Shown here: positions 8,784-17,563 of the stretch, in pieces
How positions within the stretch are numbered: the stretch's first letter is position 1
Layout: each line of letters opens with the position of its first letter
From: Polyangium sp. y55x31
GTDB taxonomy: Bacteria; Myxococcota_A; Polyangia; Polyangiales; Polyangiaceae
Direction: 5' to 3'
NCBI RefSeq assembly: GCF_029946505.1
Contig: NZ_JARZHG010000005.1
Span: 124,001 to 188,000, forward strand
Length of the DNA stretch: 64,000 nt
Notes under the pieces: generated by a model
Database searches by the model: none
Told to the model about the DNA's origin: nothing
The model's input: the letters and a program-made list of their open reading frames with translations, nothing else
Made by a program: the position numbers and the translations under genes

Positions 8784-10592
8784 ATGACGAACGACGCGGC
8801 CCCTCGCTCTTCCCGCGCCCCGCAGCTTCGCGCGACAATTGCAGCGTTGTCAGAAGGTCGCCGCCTCTGGATCGGCCTCGCGCTCATTTTGCTGCTCGGC
8901 GTCATCGTCTACCTGCCGGCGATCCGTACGCCCTTCCTGCTCGACGATTACCTCCAGGCCTCGATGATCGAGGGGACGTTCCCCGGGAAGCGGGGTCCGT
9001 TCGACCTCTACGACTTCATCAACGACACGGATCGAACGGCCCTCGTCGAGCGCGGCATGCTCCCCTGGTGGGCGCACCCGGAGCTCCAGATCCGCTTCTT
9101 CCGTCCGCTCGCGAGCGCGCTCCGTTACTTTGAGCATCAAGCATTCCGCGGCGTGCCGCTCCTCATGCACCTGCACTCGTTCGCCTGGTGGGCGGCGATG
9201 GTGCTCGGCGCGCGCGCCCTCTTCCGGCGCGCGCTCTCGGCGCGGGCCGCGGCGATCGCGACGATCGTCTTCGCGCTCGCGCCCGCGCACGCGATTCCGC
9301 TGGCATGGCTCGCCAACCGCGAGGCGTTGCTCTCGCTCACGTTCGGCATCGCGGGCCTCGTCGCGCACGCGCGTTTCCGCGAGGAACGAAGGCTTCGAGA
9401 CGCCGCGCTCGCGACGGGGCTCTTCACGCTTTCGCTGCTCTCCGGCGAGTACGCCGTGTGCTTCGGCGCTTACGTGCTCGCCCTGGAGATCGTGGGCAAA
9501 CGCGAGAGCCTGCTCCGGCGCATCGGGTTCGTCTCGACGTTCGTCTTGCCCACGGCCGCGTATCTCTACGTGCGGCACCGGGGCGGGTATGGCTCGTTCG
9601 GCTCGGGCTTCTACACGGATCCATTCCGCGAGACGGGCCTGTTTCTGCGGGCCGTGCCGCGCAGGTTCGTCACGCTCCTCGCGGATGGATGGCTCGCGCT
9701 CGACGACGAGACGCTGCTGCCCAACACCACCTCGATCGTCCTGCCCGTGGCGCTGGCGATCGGCACCGCGGCCCTGCTCTACGTGCCGCTGCGGCGCGCG
9801 TACGCGGCGCAGGACGAGGCGCGCCGCCCGAAGGTCGCGTGGCTCCTCCTCGGCTCCGTGCTCGCACTCGTGCCGGTGCTGCCCGTGGTGCCCTCGCCGC
9901 GTGTGCTCGGCGCGAGCTTGCTCGGCATCGCGCCTGCGGTCGGCATGCTCCTCGAATACGCGTGGTTCTCCGCGGCGAGCGACGAAGACGCGCGCCGGCC
10001 GAGGAGCGTGGCGGCGCAGCTCACGGGGCTCGCGGCGGTGGCGCTCGGCTTCGCGCACTTCGTGCACGGCCCCGGGACCGCGTGGCTCATGGCGCGCAGG
10101 CAGCAGAGGTCCGCCGACGATTTCACGAAGCACTCGGCCGAGCTGCGCGGGCAGATCGAGGCGCCGGAGGACGCCGAGGTGGTCGTGATCCGCTGCATGG
10201 CGAGCGCGTTTTTCCTGCCGTTCGCGCTCGACGATCGCGGCCGTTTGCCCGCGCGCTGGCGGATCCTCGCACAGACGGGCCATGTGCTCGTGCTACGGCG
10301 CGACGCGCGCACGCTCGACGTACGCGTGCCTCCGGAGCACAGCCTCTTTCCGATGGGCTCGGGCGCGCTCTTCCGCAGCCAGGACGCCCCGATCGCGCCG
10401 GGCGAGGTCTTCACGGTGCCGGGCGTCCGCGTCACGGTCCTCGACGTCGGCCCGCGTGGCCCGCGATCGGCGCGCTTCGAGCTCGACCGTGATCTCGATT
10501 CGTCCTCGCTCACGTGGATCACCGAGGGCCGAAAGGGTTTTTCCTTCGCGGAGCTGCCGTCGCGTGGGTTCGGAAAACCCTTCGATCCCTAG
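8784..10592 (+). CDS. Polytopic membrane protein, GT39/PMT-like glycosyltransferase fold
   Basis: A 602-residue inner-membrane protein. The first helix (LWIGLALILLLGVIVYLPAI) is followed by TPFLLDDYLQ, with the acidic pair in the first outer loop that is typical of GT-C transferases using polyprenyl-phosphate sugars. About ten hydrophobic segments follow to residue 430. The last 170 residues are soluble and end in strands such as EVFTVPGVRVTVLDVG, a beta domain outside the membrane. The acceptor and sugar are unknown. I start at ATG 8784; a TTG three codons earlier is possible. It is convergent with the acyltransferase gene over a double hairpin. Confidence is high for a membrane protein, moderate for glycosyltransferase. 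Confidence 0.65.
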   Translation: MTNDAAPRSSRAPQLRATIAALSEGRRLWIGLALILLLGVIVYLPAIRTPFLLDDYLQASMIEGTFPGKRGPFDLYDFINDTDRTALVERGMLPWWAHPELQIRFFRPLASALRYFEHQAFRGVPLLMHLHSFAWWAAMVLGARALFRRALSARAAAIATIVFALAPAHAIPLAWLANREALLSLTFGIAGLVAHARFREERRLRDAALATGLFTLSLLSGEYAVCFGAYVLALEIVGKRESLLRRIGFVSTFVLPTAAYLYVRHRGGYGSFGSGFYTDPFRETGLFLRAVPRRFVTLLADGWLALDDETLLPNTTSIVLPVALAIGTAALLYVPLRRAYAAQDEARRPKVAWLLLGSVLALVPVLPVVPSPRVLGASLLGIAPAVGMLLEYAWFSAASDEDARRPRSVAAQLTGLAAVALGFAHFVHGPGTAWLMARRQQRSADDFTKHSAELRGQIEAPEDAEVVVIRCMASAFFLPFALDDRGRLPARWRILAQTGHVLVLRRDARTLDVRVPPEHSLFPMGSGALFRSQDAPIAPGEVFTVPGVRVTVLDVGPRGPRSARFELDRDLDSSSLTWITEGRKGFSFAELPSRGFGKPFDP

Positions 10593-10643
10593 AGCGCCGA
10601 ACGGTTCGGCGCTCTGCGAGATCGCGAAGCGAGCTCGCAGAGC
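10591..10643. terminator. Two overlapping hairpins between convergent genes
   Basis: Hairpin A pairs AGAGCGCCGAAC (10591-10602) with GTTCGGCGCTCT (10604-10615). Hairpin B pairs GCTCTGCGAG (10611-10620) with CTCGCAGAGC (10634-10643). They share GCTCT, so only one can form at a time. The position between two stop codons facing each other fits a bidirectional terminator. Hairpin A begins two bases before the end of the GT39-like gene. Confidence 0.6.
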
Positions 10644-10702
10644 GTCCCCCTCGGGACAAGAGAAGCCTAGAACAGCGAGCGGTTGTCAAACCGATCGATG
10701 TT

Positions 10703-11911
10703 CTAGGCCGCGAATCGCTCGCGCAGCCGGAGCGAGGGCTTTTCGATGAGCACGTGCATCACGTAGCCGATCACGAACGAGATCAGCATCGTGGCCGCGA
10801 GGGACGCGGGCCAGACGAGGAGGAGCGAGACGCGTTTTCCGTGGAGGTACTTCGCGGCGGGCAGGATGACGTGGTCGATGATCGGGATGTGCACGAGGTA
10901 GACGCCGTACCCGAGCGTCGCGGCCTGACGAAAAAAAGGCGCCGAGAGGGCGCGGTGGATGAAGCCGTCGCCGTGGAGCAGGAGCGGCAAGGCGAGGAGG
11001 TACATGAGGCTCGTCACGGTGCCCCAGGCGAAGACGTGCACGAGCTGGACGTGCTCTTCGCCGAACATCGCGGGGTTCAAGAGGAGCCAGAGGCACGTGA
11101 GCGCCGGGATCGCGAGGAGCGCGCGATGCAGCGGCCGCGACAGGAAGCGGCCCACGGCCTCGCCGTGGCGCTGGTGGATGAAGGCGAGCAGGATCCCCGC
11201 GATGAGCGTGTCGAAGCGCGTGTACGTGCGGAAGTAGAGCGCGCCGTAGAGGATGAAATCGTTCCACGGGCGGTAGCGGAAGAAGATGACGAGCCGCACC
11301 ACGAGCGCCGCGAAGAAGAGCGCGCCGAGCAGGCCGAAGCGCGCGCGTTCGCTGCGGAGGCGGTGGAGCACGAAAAAGAGGATCGGGACCGTGAGGTAAA
11401 ACTGTTCCTCGAGCGAGAGCGACCAGCCCCAGAACATGATGATGTCGGGCCGGTGCAAGGAGACGAAGTTCGTGAGGTACGTGTACTCGTAGGGCAGGTG
11501 CGCGCGCTGCGTCTCCGTGAGCGGGAGCGCGAGCGCGAGGATCGTGAGCACGACGTAGTACGACGGGAACGTGCGAAGGACGCGGCGCAGGTAGAAGCGG
11601 CGCAGATCCTGGGTGCCGCTCTTCTGCAGCGAGCGGAGCAGGATCGAGCCGATGAGGAAGCCGCTCAGCAGGAAGAAGAGATCCATCCCGAAGAAGATCG
11701 AGAGGGATCGGTCGACGAAGTCGCGATCGAGGGGGATGCCCTGCTCGCCCCAGAAGATCCACGTGACGTGGTACTGGACGACGCTGACGATCGCGAGGAC
11801 GCGCAGGCCGTGGAGCGCGGGATAACGGTTGTCGAGGAGATCGAGGCCGAAGAAGGCGCGGAGCCCGGAGGGGTTCGCGGGCGCGCCGAGGGCTTGGGCG
11901 GGCGCGGACAT
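10703..11911 (-). CDS. OafA/YrhL-type membrane acyltransferase
   Basis: A 402-residue integral membrane O-acyltransferase (acyltransferase 3, PF01757). The opening NRYPALHGLRVLAIVSVVQY followed by H matches the family's catalytic-region helix (R..A...V..H). SIFFGMDLFFLLSGFLIGSI is the second diagnostic segment, and WSLSLEEQFYLTVPILFF is the conserved third. About ten helices run to LVHIPIIDHVILPAAKYL. These enzymes move acetyl, succinyl or similar groups from the cytosol to sugars of lipopolysaccharide, capsule or peptidoglycan. There is no SGNH domain at the C-terminus, so it is the short type. It is followed on the same strand by no close gene; the upstream lipoprotein gene ends 28 bases away and may share a transcript. 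Confidence 0.9.
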   Translation of the reverse strand: MSAPAQALGAPANPSGLRAFFGLDLLDNRYPALHGLRVLAIVSVVQYHVTWIFWGEQGIPLDRDFVDRSLSIFFGMDLFFLLSGFLIGSILLRSLQKSGTQDLRRFYLRRVLRTFPSYYVVLTILALALPLTETQRAHLPYEYTYLTNFVSLHRPDIIMFWGWSLSLEEQFYLTVPILFFVLHRLRSERARFGLLGALFFAALVVRLVIFFRYRPWNDFILYGALYFRTYTRFDTLIAGILLAFIHQRHGEAVGRFLSRPLHRALLAIPALTCLWLLLNPAMFGEEHVQLVHVFAWGTVTSLMYLLALPLLLHGDGFIHRALSAPFFRQAATLGYGVYLVHIPIIDHVILPAAKYLHGKRVSLLLVWPASLAATMLISFVIGYVMHVLIEKPSLRLRERFAA

Positions 11912-11939
11912 CGAAAGGGGATGGCGAGCTCTAGGAGCC

Positions 11940-12692
11940 TCACTCCTCCGGCTTCACGCCGCACATCGCCGCGACGCGGTTCACCTTCGCCTTGAACTCC
12001 TCGCCTGCGGGGTCGACCTTCTTCGACTCGGCGAGCAGCACCGCGAACCGGCGCATGGGCGGGACGCCCTCCTTGAGCGCGCCGAGCATGGCCGCGAGGC
12101 TCGACTTCACCTTCGCGTCCTTGACCTGGAGCTTCTCCATCGCCGCGATGAACTTCTCGATCGCGGCGGCGTGCTCGGCGAACTTCTCGCCCTCCATGCG
12201 CGGGACCTTCTGGAGCTCGACGCCGAGCGCCTCGCACTCGGCCTGCGGCCCGTTGTTGCACGTCGCGTCGAACGCGTTCGCCGTGGACGTGACCTTCTTT
12301 TCCCAGGCGCCGAGCTGGCCCTTGATCTGGTCCATCTCGTCGACGACCGGGCCGAGCGCCTTGAGCTGGTTGCCGAAGCTCTCGGACTGGTCGGCGAGCT
12401 CGGCGACGGCCTCCTTGAAGTCGGGCGTCTCGATGTTCTCTTTTTTGAGAGAGTCGGCGAGGCGGAGGAAAGCGCCCGTGAGCGAGCGCATTTCCTCGGC
12501 CGGGCCCTTGCCTTTCGGCCGATCTTCGAGGGCGACGAGGTGCTTGCCGACGACCTCGCACTCGGGCGGCCGGGCCTTGCCTTCGCCGCCGCTCGCGTCG
12601 GCCGACGTCTTCGGATCTTGGGCGGCCCCGCCGCCGCAGGCGACGAGGAGGAAGAAGAAGGGGGCGAGGACGAGGGCCGAGCGCGTTCGCAT
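11940..12692 (-). CDS. Helical lipoprotein, function unknown
   Basis: A 250-residue lipoprotein: signal peptide MRTRSALVLAPFFFLLVACGGG with lipobox LVAC (Cys 19), then a mostly alpha-helical, Lys/Glu-rich mature part. Stretches such as LVALEDRPKGKGPAEEMRSL, VVDEMDQIKGQLGAWEKKV and FIAAMEKLQVKDAKVKSSL look amphipathic, as in helical bundles. Three further Cys (ECEV, ATCNN, ECEAL) could form disulphides. No known domain is recognised. It lies between the metzincin protease gene (131 bases upstream) and the acyltransferase gene (28 bases downstream), all on the minus strand; only the latter spacing suggests cotranscription. Confidence 0.7.
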   Translation of the reverse strand: MRTRSALVLAPFFFLLVACGGGAAQDPKTSADASGGEGKARPPECEVVGKHLVALEDRPKGKGPAEEMRSLTGAFLRLADSLKKENIETPDFKEAVAELADQSESFGNQLKALGPVVDEMDQIKGQLGAWEKKVTSTANAFDATCNNGPQAECEALGVELQKVPRMEGEKFAEHAAAIEKFIAAMEKLQVKDAKVKSSLAAMLGALKEGVPPMRRFAVLLAESKKVDPAGEEFKAKVNRVAAMCGVKPEE

Positions 12693-12823
12693 CGCGCGGG
12701 GATATCCTAGCCCCGAGGCGCGGTCAACCGCGCGAGCGGGCGGGCGTCGGCGAGCGTTCCGGGAGAAGCGGCAGCTCCGCGCAGCGGGAGGGGCGCCGCG
12801 CGGAGCCGCGAAGGTTGGTGGAA

Positions 12824-14059
12824 TCAGGGGGCCGTGTACGTCACGGCGAGCTGATACTGGCCCCAGCTATATCCACGCACCGCGATGAACGCCTGGGTTT
12901 CACCGGGCGGAACGGTCAAGCTGCAGACCTCGTTCGCGCCGGTCTTGTACGGGCGGCACGCCCAATTCCCGCCGGGCCCGGGCTGCGCGCCGAACTGCAC
13001 GTAAAGATCGGGGTCGCCCTTGCCGGTCATCGTGACCTCGAACGTCGTCCCTTCGACCACGGAGAGCGGCGGAATCTGAACGACCTGACTCTTGTTCACG
13101 GTGCCGTTGAAGCTCTGCGTGGACGGCGTGCCGCCCGGCGCCGGGGGATTGCCGGGATCGCTGGGATCGCCGGGGCCGGGATCGCTCGGGCCGGGATCGC
13201 CGGGCTCCGGGGCCGGCGCGCCGCCCGGCGTGCCATACAGGGAAACCGCGCCCTGTTTGTCCATGTCGGTGAGATTCAGGGTCTGATCGCCCTTTCCATT
13301 GCATTGCGGGTAATGCATGACGGACTTGGCGTCGTAGGGGGTGAGCGCACGCCACTGGTTGTCCTCGAAGCACGCGCCGGCCTCGGGGCGGGTGTGCTCG
13401 TGGCGGAAGCCGAGGGTGTGGCCGAGCTCGTGCCGCAGGATGCCGGTGAGCGTCGTCGGCCCGTTGTTGCCGAACGCGCCGCCGTCGATGAGCACGTTGC
13501 GGCTGCTGCGGGCATCGCCCGGGAAAAACGCGCGCGCGAGGTACTGGCCGTTCGCATTCGTGGGACGCACGTCGAAGAGGACGTTGTTGTTCTGCGCGTT
13601 GCAATTGCTGTCCTGGTCGGCGACGTGCTTGTATTTGACGTTCGTCACGGCCTCCCAGGCGGCCGTCGCGTCCTTGATGGCCTGGACCGCGGAGTTGTAG
13701 CGGCTGCCGAAGGTCGTGCTCACGCAGTAGGTGAGGTCGAGCTTCTGGGTGTCGTTCCACTTCGCGTCTTGGTTGCCGTTGCGGTGGACGATGAGCGCGC
13801 CCTGCTGGACGTACGTCTCGTAAAACTCCTCCAGCTTCTTGATGTCGTCGACGGGCGTGTCGCCGTCGACGATGTAGATGCCCGTGTCGGGCTCACGATA
13901 CGTAACGGCCTCGAATGCCTCGAAGCTGCCATACGTGTCGGCCACGGCTTCGTCGCCGCTCGGCGTTCCCGCGCACCCGACGCCGAGCGCGCCGGAGACG
14001 AGGACAAAAGCAACCACGGATCGGCCCTCGCGGCCGAGCTTCTTCGTACCAGCGCTCAT
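12824..14059 (-). CDS. Secreted metzincin protease with C-terminal PPC-like domain
   Basis: A 411-residue lipoprotein-type or secreted zinc protease. The signal segment SVVAFVLVSGALGVGCAG contains a lipobox-like GVGC. The catalytic helix H210-E-L-G-H-T-L-G-F-R-H220 is a perfect HExxHxxGxxH metzincin motif, and SVMHYP about 40 residues on is the Met-turn, giving an astacin/M57-like enzyme. A repetitive linker of Gly-Asp-Pro units (PGDPGPSDPGPGDPSDPG) leads to a C-terminal beta domain (about 320-411) with FEVTMTGKGDPDLYVQFG, resembling bacterial pre-peptidase C-terminal domains, which aid secretion or are trimmed off. ATG at 14059 follows GGAGGA at ideal spacing. Myxobacteria use many such proteases in predation; that use here is inference. 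Confidence 0.85.
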   Translation of the reverse strand: MSAGTKKLGREGRSVVAFVLVSGALGVGCAGTPSGDEAVADTYGSFEAFEAVTYREPDTGIYIVDGDTPVDDIKKLEEFYETYVQQGALIVHRNGNQDAKWNDTQKLDLTYCVSTTFGSRYNSAVQAIKDATAAWEAVTNVKYKHVADQDSNCNAQNNNVLFDVRPTNANGQYLARAFFPGDARSSRNVLIDGGAFGNNGPTTLTGILRHELGHTLGFRHEHTRPEAGACFEDNQWRALTPYDAKSVMHYPQCNGKGDQTLNLTDMDKQGAVSLYGTPGGAPAPEPGDPGPSDPGPGDPSDPGNPPAPGGTPSTQSFNGTVNKSQVVQIPPLSVVEGTTFEVTMTGKGDPDLYVQFGAQPGPGGNWACRPYKTGANEVCSLTVPPGETQAFIAVRGYSWGQYQLAVTYTAP

Positions 14060-14455
14060 CTTGATTCCTCCATGGCCCCCGCACCCAGGGTCGAGCCATC
14101 GGGGCATTGAATGTGGAGGTTGTAAGGAAGCAGGACGCGACCTCATGCGTCAATGCAAGCGCACGATTTCACCGGTCAGGGTGCCGACGCCAACGTTGTT
14201 CCATTGGTCGCCTCAGGGGTCGTCGAAACCGTGTAGATCCCTGAAAAACGCGAAAGAAGAAGAAGAGGCGTCATCCGGTCCACGCATCGGCGGCGCAGGC
14301 TATGGTTCACCCGTGGTGTGTCTCGAAAAACCATTGGCATGAGGTGAGAGGGATTGCGTCGGTTCGCCATGTATCCATCAGATGCAATGGTGGGCGTCTC
14401 ATGGCTCCCCGCGACGGGCTTGCAGGGGCCGCGGAGGGAGGCTAGGGAAGGGCGC
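14060..14455. other. 396-base divergent intergenic region
   Basis: This region separates the start codons of the protease (minus) and the Nudix gene (plus), so promoters for both must lie here. It is less GC-rich than its surroundings, notably around 14150-14350, with a purine run GAAAGAAGAAGAAGAGG near 14250. I see no convincing -35/-10 pair, no sigma-54 site and no small gene with a ribosome site. Confidence 0.5.
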
Positions 14456-15004
14456 ATGAAGCCCTGGTCCGTGATGCAGAGCCGTCCGATCGTCGCGCGT
14501 CGATGGCTCACCGTGCACGAGCAACGCATCGCCCTGCCGCACGGCGGCGAGATCGACGAGTTTCACGTGATCGAGGCGCCCGACTGGGCCTCGGTGCTGG
14601 CGGTGACGGCGGAAGGGCAGGTGGTGTTCGTCGATCAGTATCGGCACGGCGCGGCGCGCGTGAGTCGGGAGCTGCCGGCAGGCGTGATCGACGCGGGCGA
14701 GACGCCCGAGCAAGCCGCGCGGCGTGAGCTCGAAGAGGAGACAGGGTTCGTCGCCGAGACGTGGCTGCCGCTTCTTTCGACGAACACCGAGCCGAGCCGG
14801 CACACGAACCGCGCCCATTTCTTTTTCGCCGCGGGCGCGCGCCGTGTCTCCGCGCAGCGGATGGACCCGGCCGAGAACATCCATGTGGCGCTGATGGAGC
14901 CAAAGGACATCGTGCCCGCCATCGAGCGCGGGCAGATCATCCACGGCGTGCACGTGGGCGCGATTCTGCTCGCGGTGCGGCGCGGGCTTTTGTCGCTCGA
15001 TTGA
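14456..15004 (+). CDS. Nudix hydrolase, ADP-ribose pyrophosphatase-like
   Basis: A 182-residue Nudix enzyme. The Nudix box is exact: GVIDAGETPEQAARRELEEE followed by TGF, with GX5EX7REUXEEXGU spacing (about residues 79-101). The Gln-rich strand before it (VVFVDQYRHGAARVSRELPA) is the pattern of the NudF/ADP-ribose pyrophosphatase branch, which splits ADP-ribose and related nucleoside diphosphate sugars. The protein is cytosolic. ATG at 14456 follows GGGAAGG at good spacing; upstream in-frame starts lack a ribosome site. It is convergent with the copper-monooxygenase-like gene across a strong hairpin. Confidence 0.88.
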   Translation: MKPWSVMQSRPIVARRWLTVHEQRIALPHGGEIDEFHVIEAPDWASVLAVTAEGQVVFVDQYRHGAARVSRELPAGVIDAGETPEQAARRELEEETGFVAETWLPLLSTNTEPSRHTNRAHFFFAAGARRVSAQRMDPAENIHVALMEPKDIVPAIERGQIIHGVHVGAILLAVRRGLLSLD

Positions 15005-15014
15005 GAGGGAGGGG

Positions 15015-15044
15015 CCGGATCACGCCCGGGGGAGCGTGATCCGG
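15015..15044. terminator. Bidirectional hairpin terminator
   Basis: CCGGATCACGC (15015-15025) pairs perfectly with GCGTGATCCGG (15034-15044) over an eight-base loop. It sits between the convergent stop codons at 15004 and 15055 and probably ends both transcripts, although no T-run follows. Confidence 0.7.
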
Positions 15045-15054
15045 CGGGGGAGGG

Positions 15055-16293
15055 TCAGTTCGCGAGGCAGGTTTCGAATTCGGTCTTGCAGAGCATCGTC
15101 GGATCCTGGCCCGGGCCGGTCCTGAAGAAGCAACGCAAGGCGTCCGAGAGTTCCTTCGAGACCGCGGCGTCGGAGTTCGTCACGCACGGCGTCATGGCCT
15201 CGAGGCCGCCCATGCCCGAGCCGAGGGCCTGCTGCACGCAGGAGAACGACTCGGCGCACGTCGCCTTGCCATTGCCCACCCACTCGGCGCCGATGGAGTT
15301 CGGCTGGTTGGGGGCGGCGGGCTCGGCGAGGCAGTTCGCGGTCGCCGCCTCGGCCGGGTAATACGAGCCGATGAGCATACACATCTCGTCGGTCGAGCGC
15401 GGCCCCTGGAAGACGTCACGCATCTCGCCGTTCGCGTAGTCGCAATGGTAATCGAACCACGAGCCCGCCTTGACCTGGAGGCCCGCGCCGAAATCCTTGA
15501 CCGGGACCTTCTCCCACTCGGTGTTCGTGTAGAAAGGCTCCGCCTCCCCCACGATCGACGCGGAATAGTCGACGCCGCGCGCGTGCATGTGGGACTGCAC
15601 GTTCACGATCGTGATGTCCTTGTGCACCGGACAGCGCATGCGCGCGCGGCCCTCGCCCATCGGAGAGACGTGGATGAAGGGGTTGTAGAGGAAGAGGACG
15701 TCGCCCTCCGTCGTCACCTCCGCCTCGGGGACCGAGTAGAGGTTGATCCGGACCTCGGGCTCGATGACGTTCATCGAGGCGTTGATGTAATGCGCGTTCA
15801 TGAGGAGCACCGCGCCGGGGCGCACCTTCATGGCCACACCCTCGGGGAACTTCAGGAAGGCCTCGCCTTCGCCGTTCTGCGAGCCCCCGATGAGCTTCTC
15901 CACGGCCCAGCCATTCGTGGCGCCGTCGGAGCAGTCGAACACGCCGCTCGTGTCGACGACCGTGCCGTCCTCTTTCTTGGTCGGAATGTCGTCGTAGCTC
16001 GTCTGGTAGAGCAGGAAGTGGTGGCTGCCCTTCGTGAAGCGCACCTCGTCACGGTTCACGTAGAGCCCCTCGGCGGGCGCCCTCACGAACATGCAATGCT
16101 CGCCCTCGGTGCCGGGGTCGAGCTTCGTCACCATCTTGAACTGCACGCCCTTGCCCGCTTCCGGAGGCGCGAGCAGCTCCTGCCCGGGCTCGGCGGGCCC
16201 CGCGGGCTCCGAGCCGCCGCAGCCCACGAGGGCCGGCAGGGCGAGGGTGAGGGACGGGAGGGCGGTCTTGAATAAGAAATCGCGCAAATTCAT
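15055..16293 (-). CDS. Copper monooxygenase-like (PHM-fold) lipoprotein
   Basis: A 412-residue lipoprotein (lipobox ALVGC, Cys about 25). The mature part resembles the copper type II ascorbate-dependent monooxygenase fold of peptidylglycine hydroxylating monooxygenase. SHHFLLYQ (about 90) matches the first copper site, ALLMNAHYINASMNVIEPEV the His-bearing strand, NVQSHMHARGVDYSASI the HxH of the second copper, and DEMCMLIGSYYP the methionine ligand region. A Cys-rich tail of about 90 residues follows. Bacterial members are secreted and their substrates are unknown. ATG at 16293 follows GGAGAG. A paralogue with an added cytochrome-like segment lies at 45862. The 75-base gap upstream must hold divergent promoters. 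Confidence 0.75.
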   Translation of the reverse strand: MNLRDFLFKTALPSLTLALPALVGCGGSEPAGPAEPGQELLAPPEAGKGVQFKMVTKLDPGTEGEHCMFVRAPAEGLYVNRDEVRFTKGSHHFLLYQTSYDDIPTKKEDGTVVDTSGVFDCSDGATNGWAVEKLIGGSQNGEGEAFLKFPEGVAMKVRPGAVLLMNAHYINASMNVIEPEVRINLYSVPEAEVTTEGDVLFLYNPFIHVSPMGEGRARMRCPVHKDITIVNVQSHMHARGVDYSASIVGEAEPFYTNTEWEKVPVKDFGAGLQVKAGSWFDYHCDYANGEMRDVFQGPRSTDEMCMLIGSYYPAEAATANCLAEPAAPNQPNSIGAEWVGNGKATCAESFSCVQQALGSGMGGLEAMTPCVTNSDAAVSKELSDALRCFFRTGPGQDPTMLCKTEFETCLAN

Positions 16294-16368
16294 GGCTCTC
16301 CGTGTTAGTGACCGGCGGTCACAAAGTCAACTCCCGGACTGTGAAGAATTGTTGCTGGAGGGGGGGGC

Positions 16369-17511
16369 TTGCCTTCGGTTCCCGGTCGCGGTAAAAAGTT
16401 CATCGGTCTCGCAACTTCGTACGTGGGCGTGGGGATGGGCGACATGGGCGACCCGACGAGTGCGCTGCTCGGGCAGCTTCCCCCGATGGTGGAGCTGCGC
16501 GACATTGGTTTGTCCTTCACGTTGCCCCGCGGCAAGAACCTCAGCCGGACGTGGATCCGCGAGCTCCGGACCGAGCTCGCGAGCCGCGTGCGGCTCCGGA
16601 TCGCGCAGGATCGGCTGACGTTGCGGTGTGATCCGCCGATCGTCGTCGACGCATTGTGGCCCGCGAAGAACATGCTGTTCGGAGGCGCGGACGTGCGGTT
16701 TTCGGACGCGCGCATCGAGGCGTGGGTCTCGTCGATCGACGGCCCGGGGGAAGGGCTCCTGGATTTCACGGGCGAGGCCAAAAAGCAGATCGTGGAGATC
16801 ATCGCCGCGGGTCTCCGGGGCACGAAGATGGCGAGCCCCGGCTACGATCCGATGCGGGACGAGGCCGCGCTCGCGACGCTCGAGGCGATCGCCGACAATT
16901 TTCGCAAAGCGCCTTCGAGCGGCGCGTCGGACGTATCCATCGCGGATCTCGGCGATCCCGCGGCCGAGGCGACGCTCGCGCTGCGCGAACCGTTCGTGCA
17001 CGAACAGAACGGGACAGGGCTCTCGGTCGCGGCCGGCGGGGCGATCCATGTGGAAATCAAGGGGAGCGGAAACCTCGCGCGGATCGCCGCCGAGAGCTCG
17101 AATGCGGAGCGCGTCCGCGCCGCGAGCCTGCAATCGATCACGATCACGAGCGAGGCGCTTTCGGTCGTCCAAGGCGGGAGCCCCCTCGTGGAGCTCGGGT
17201 GCATTCGTATCGAGCGCGGCGGGGCCGTGGCGTTGTCGCGGCTCCGGCTGCGCGGGACGCTGGAGGAGGTCGCGGGGCTCGAATCGCTGGTGCGCGTGGT
17301 CGCGGGGGCCGTGCGTTTCGCCGGCTGTGATCTGCCGCTCGACGCGGGGCTCGCGCTCGCGGCGCAGGATCCGGCGGCGCAAGCGTCGGTCGTCCCCGGG
17401 CTCGTGCGCAGCAAGATCGAGGAGGTGCTGGCCGAGGGCGTGCGAAAGCTCGTGAACGAGCACGCGGAGGCGATCCCGGGGCTCGATCTGCGCGACGTCC
17501 TCGCGGTCTGA
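16369..17511 (+). CDS. Hypothetical protein, myxobacterial type
   Basis: A 380-residue protein with no signal peptide and no domain I recognise. It begins with a short basic leader and then alternating strands and helices: MVELRDIGLSFTLPRGKNLS, VRLRIAQDRLTLRCDPPIVV, FGGADVRFSDARIEAWVSSI, and late VELGCIRIERGGAVALSRLR. Two acidic helices end the protein (LVRSKIEEVLAEGVRKLVNE). The strand pattern suggests a beta-rich lipid-binding or scaffold protein, but that is a guess. The start is TTG at 16369 because GGAGGGGGGG lies just upstream at workable spacing; internal ATG codons at about residues 23 and 26 are alternatives. It is followed by the CapA-like gene after 52 bases, on the same strand. 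Confidence 0.6.
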   Translation: MPSVPGRGKKFIGLATSYVGVGMGDMGDPTSALLGQLPPMVELRDIGLSFTLPRGKNLSRTWIRELRTELASRVRLRIAQDRLTLRCDPPIVVDALWPAKNMLFGGADVRFSDARIEAWVSSIDGPGEGLLDFTGEAKKQIVEIIAAGLRGTKMASPGYDPMRDEAALATLEAIADNFRKAPSSGASDVSIADLGDPAAEATLALREPFVHEQNGTGLSVAAGGAIHVEIKGSGNLARIAAESSNAERVRAASLQSITITSEALSVVQGGSPLVELGCIRIERGGAVALSRLRLRGTLEEVAGLESLVRVVAGAVRFAGCDLPLDAGLALAAQDPAAQASVVPGLVRSKIEEVLAEGVRKLVNEHAEAIPGLDLRDVLAV

Positions 17512-17563
17512 GCGCTCCCGAATGTTTCGCGCACCCGAGGGGATGGTGTAGGATATCGTCTGA

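Noticed and set aside
9188-10492. Alternative-frame gene within the GT39-like gene
   Set aside because: The product is Arg/Ala/Gly-rich with no hydrophobic pattern, while the other frame gives clear membrane helices and an LLDDY motif.
14334-14360. Possible sigma-54 promoter (TGGCAT and TTGCG) upstream of the Nudix gene
   Set aside because: The spacing between the two halves is far longer than the fixed distance needed for -24/-12 elements.
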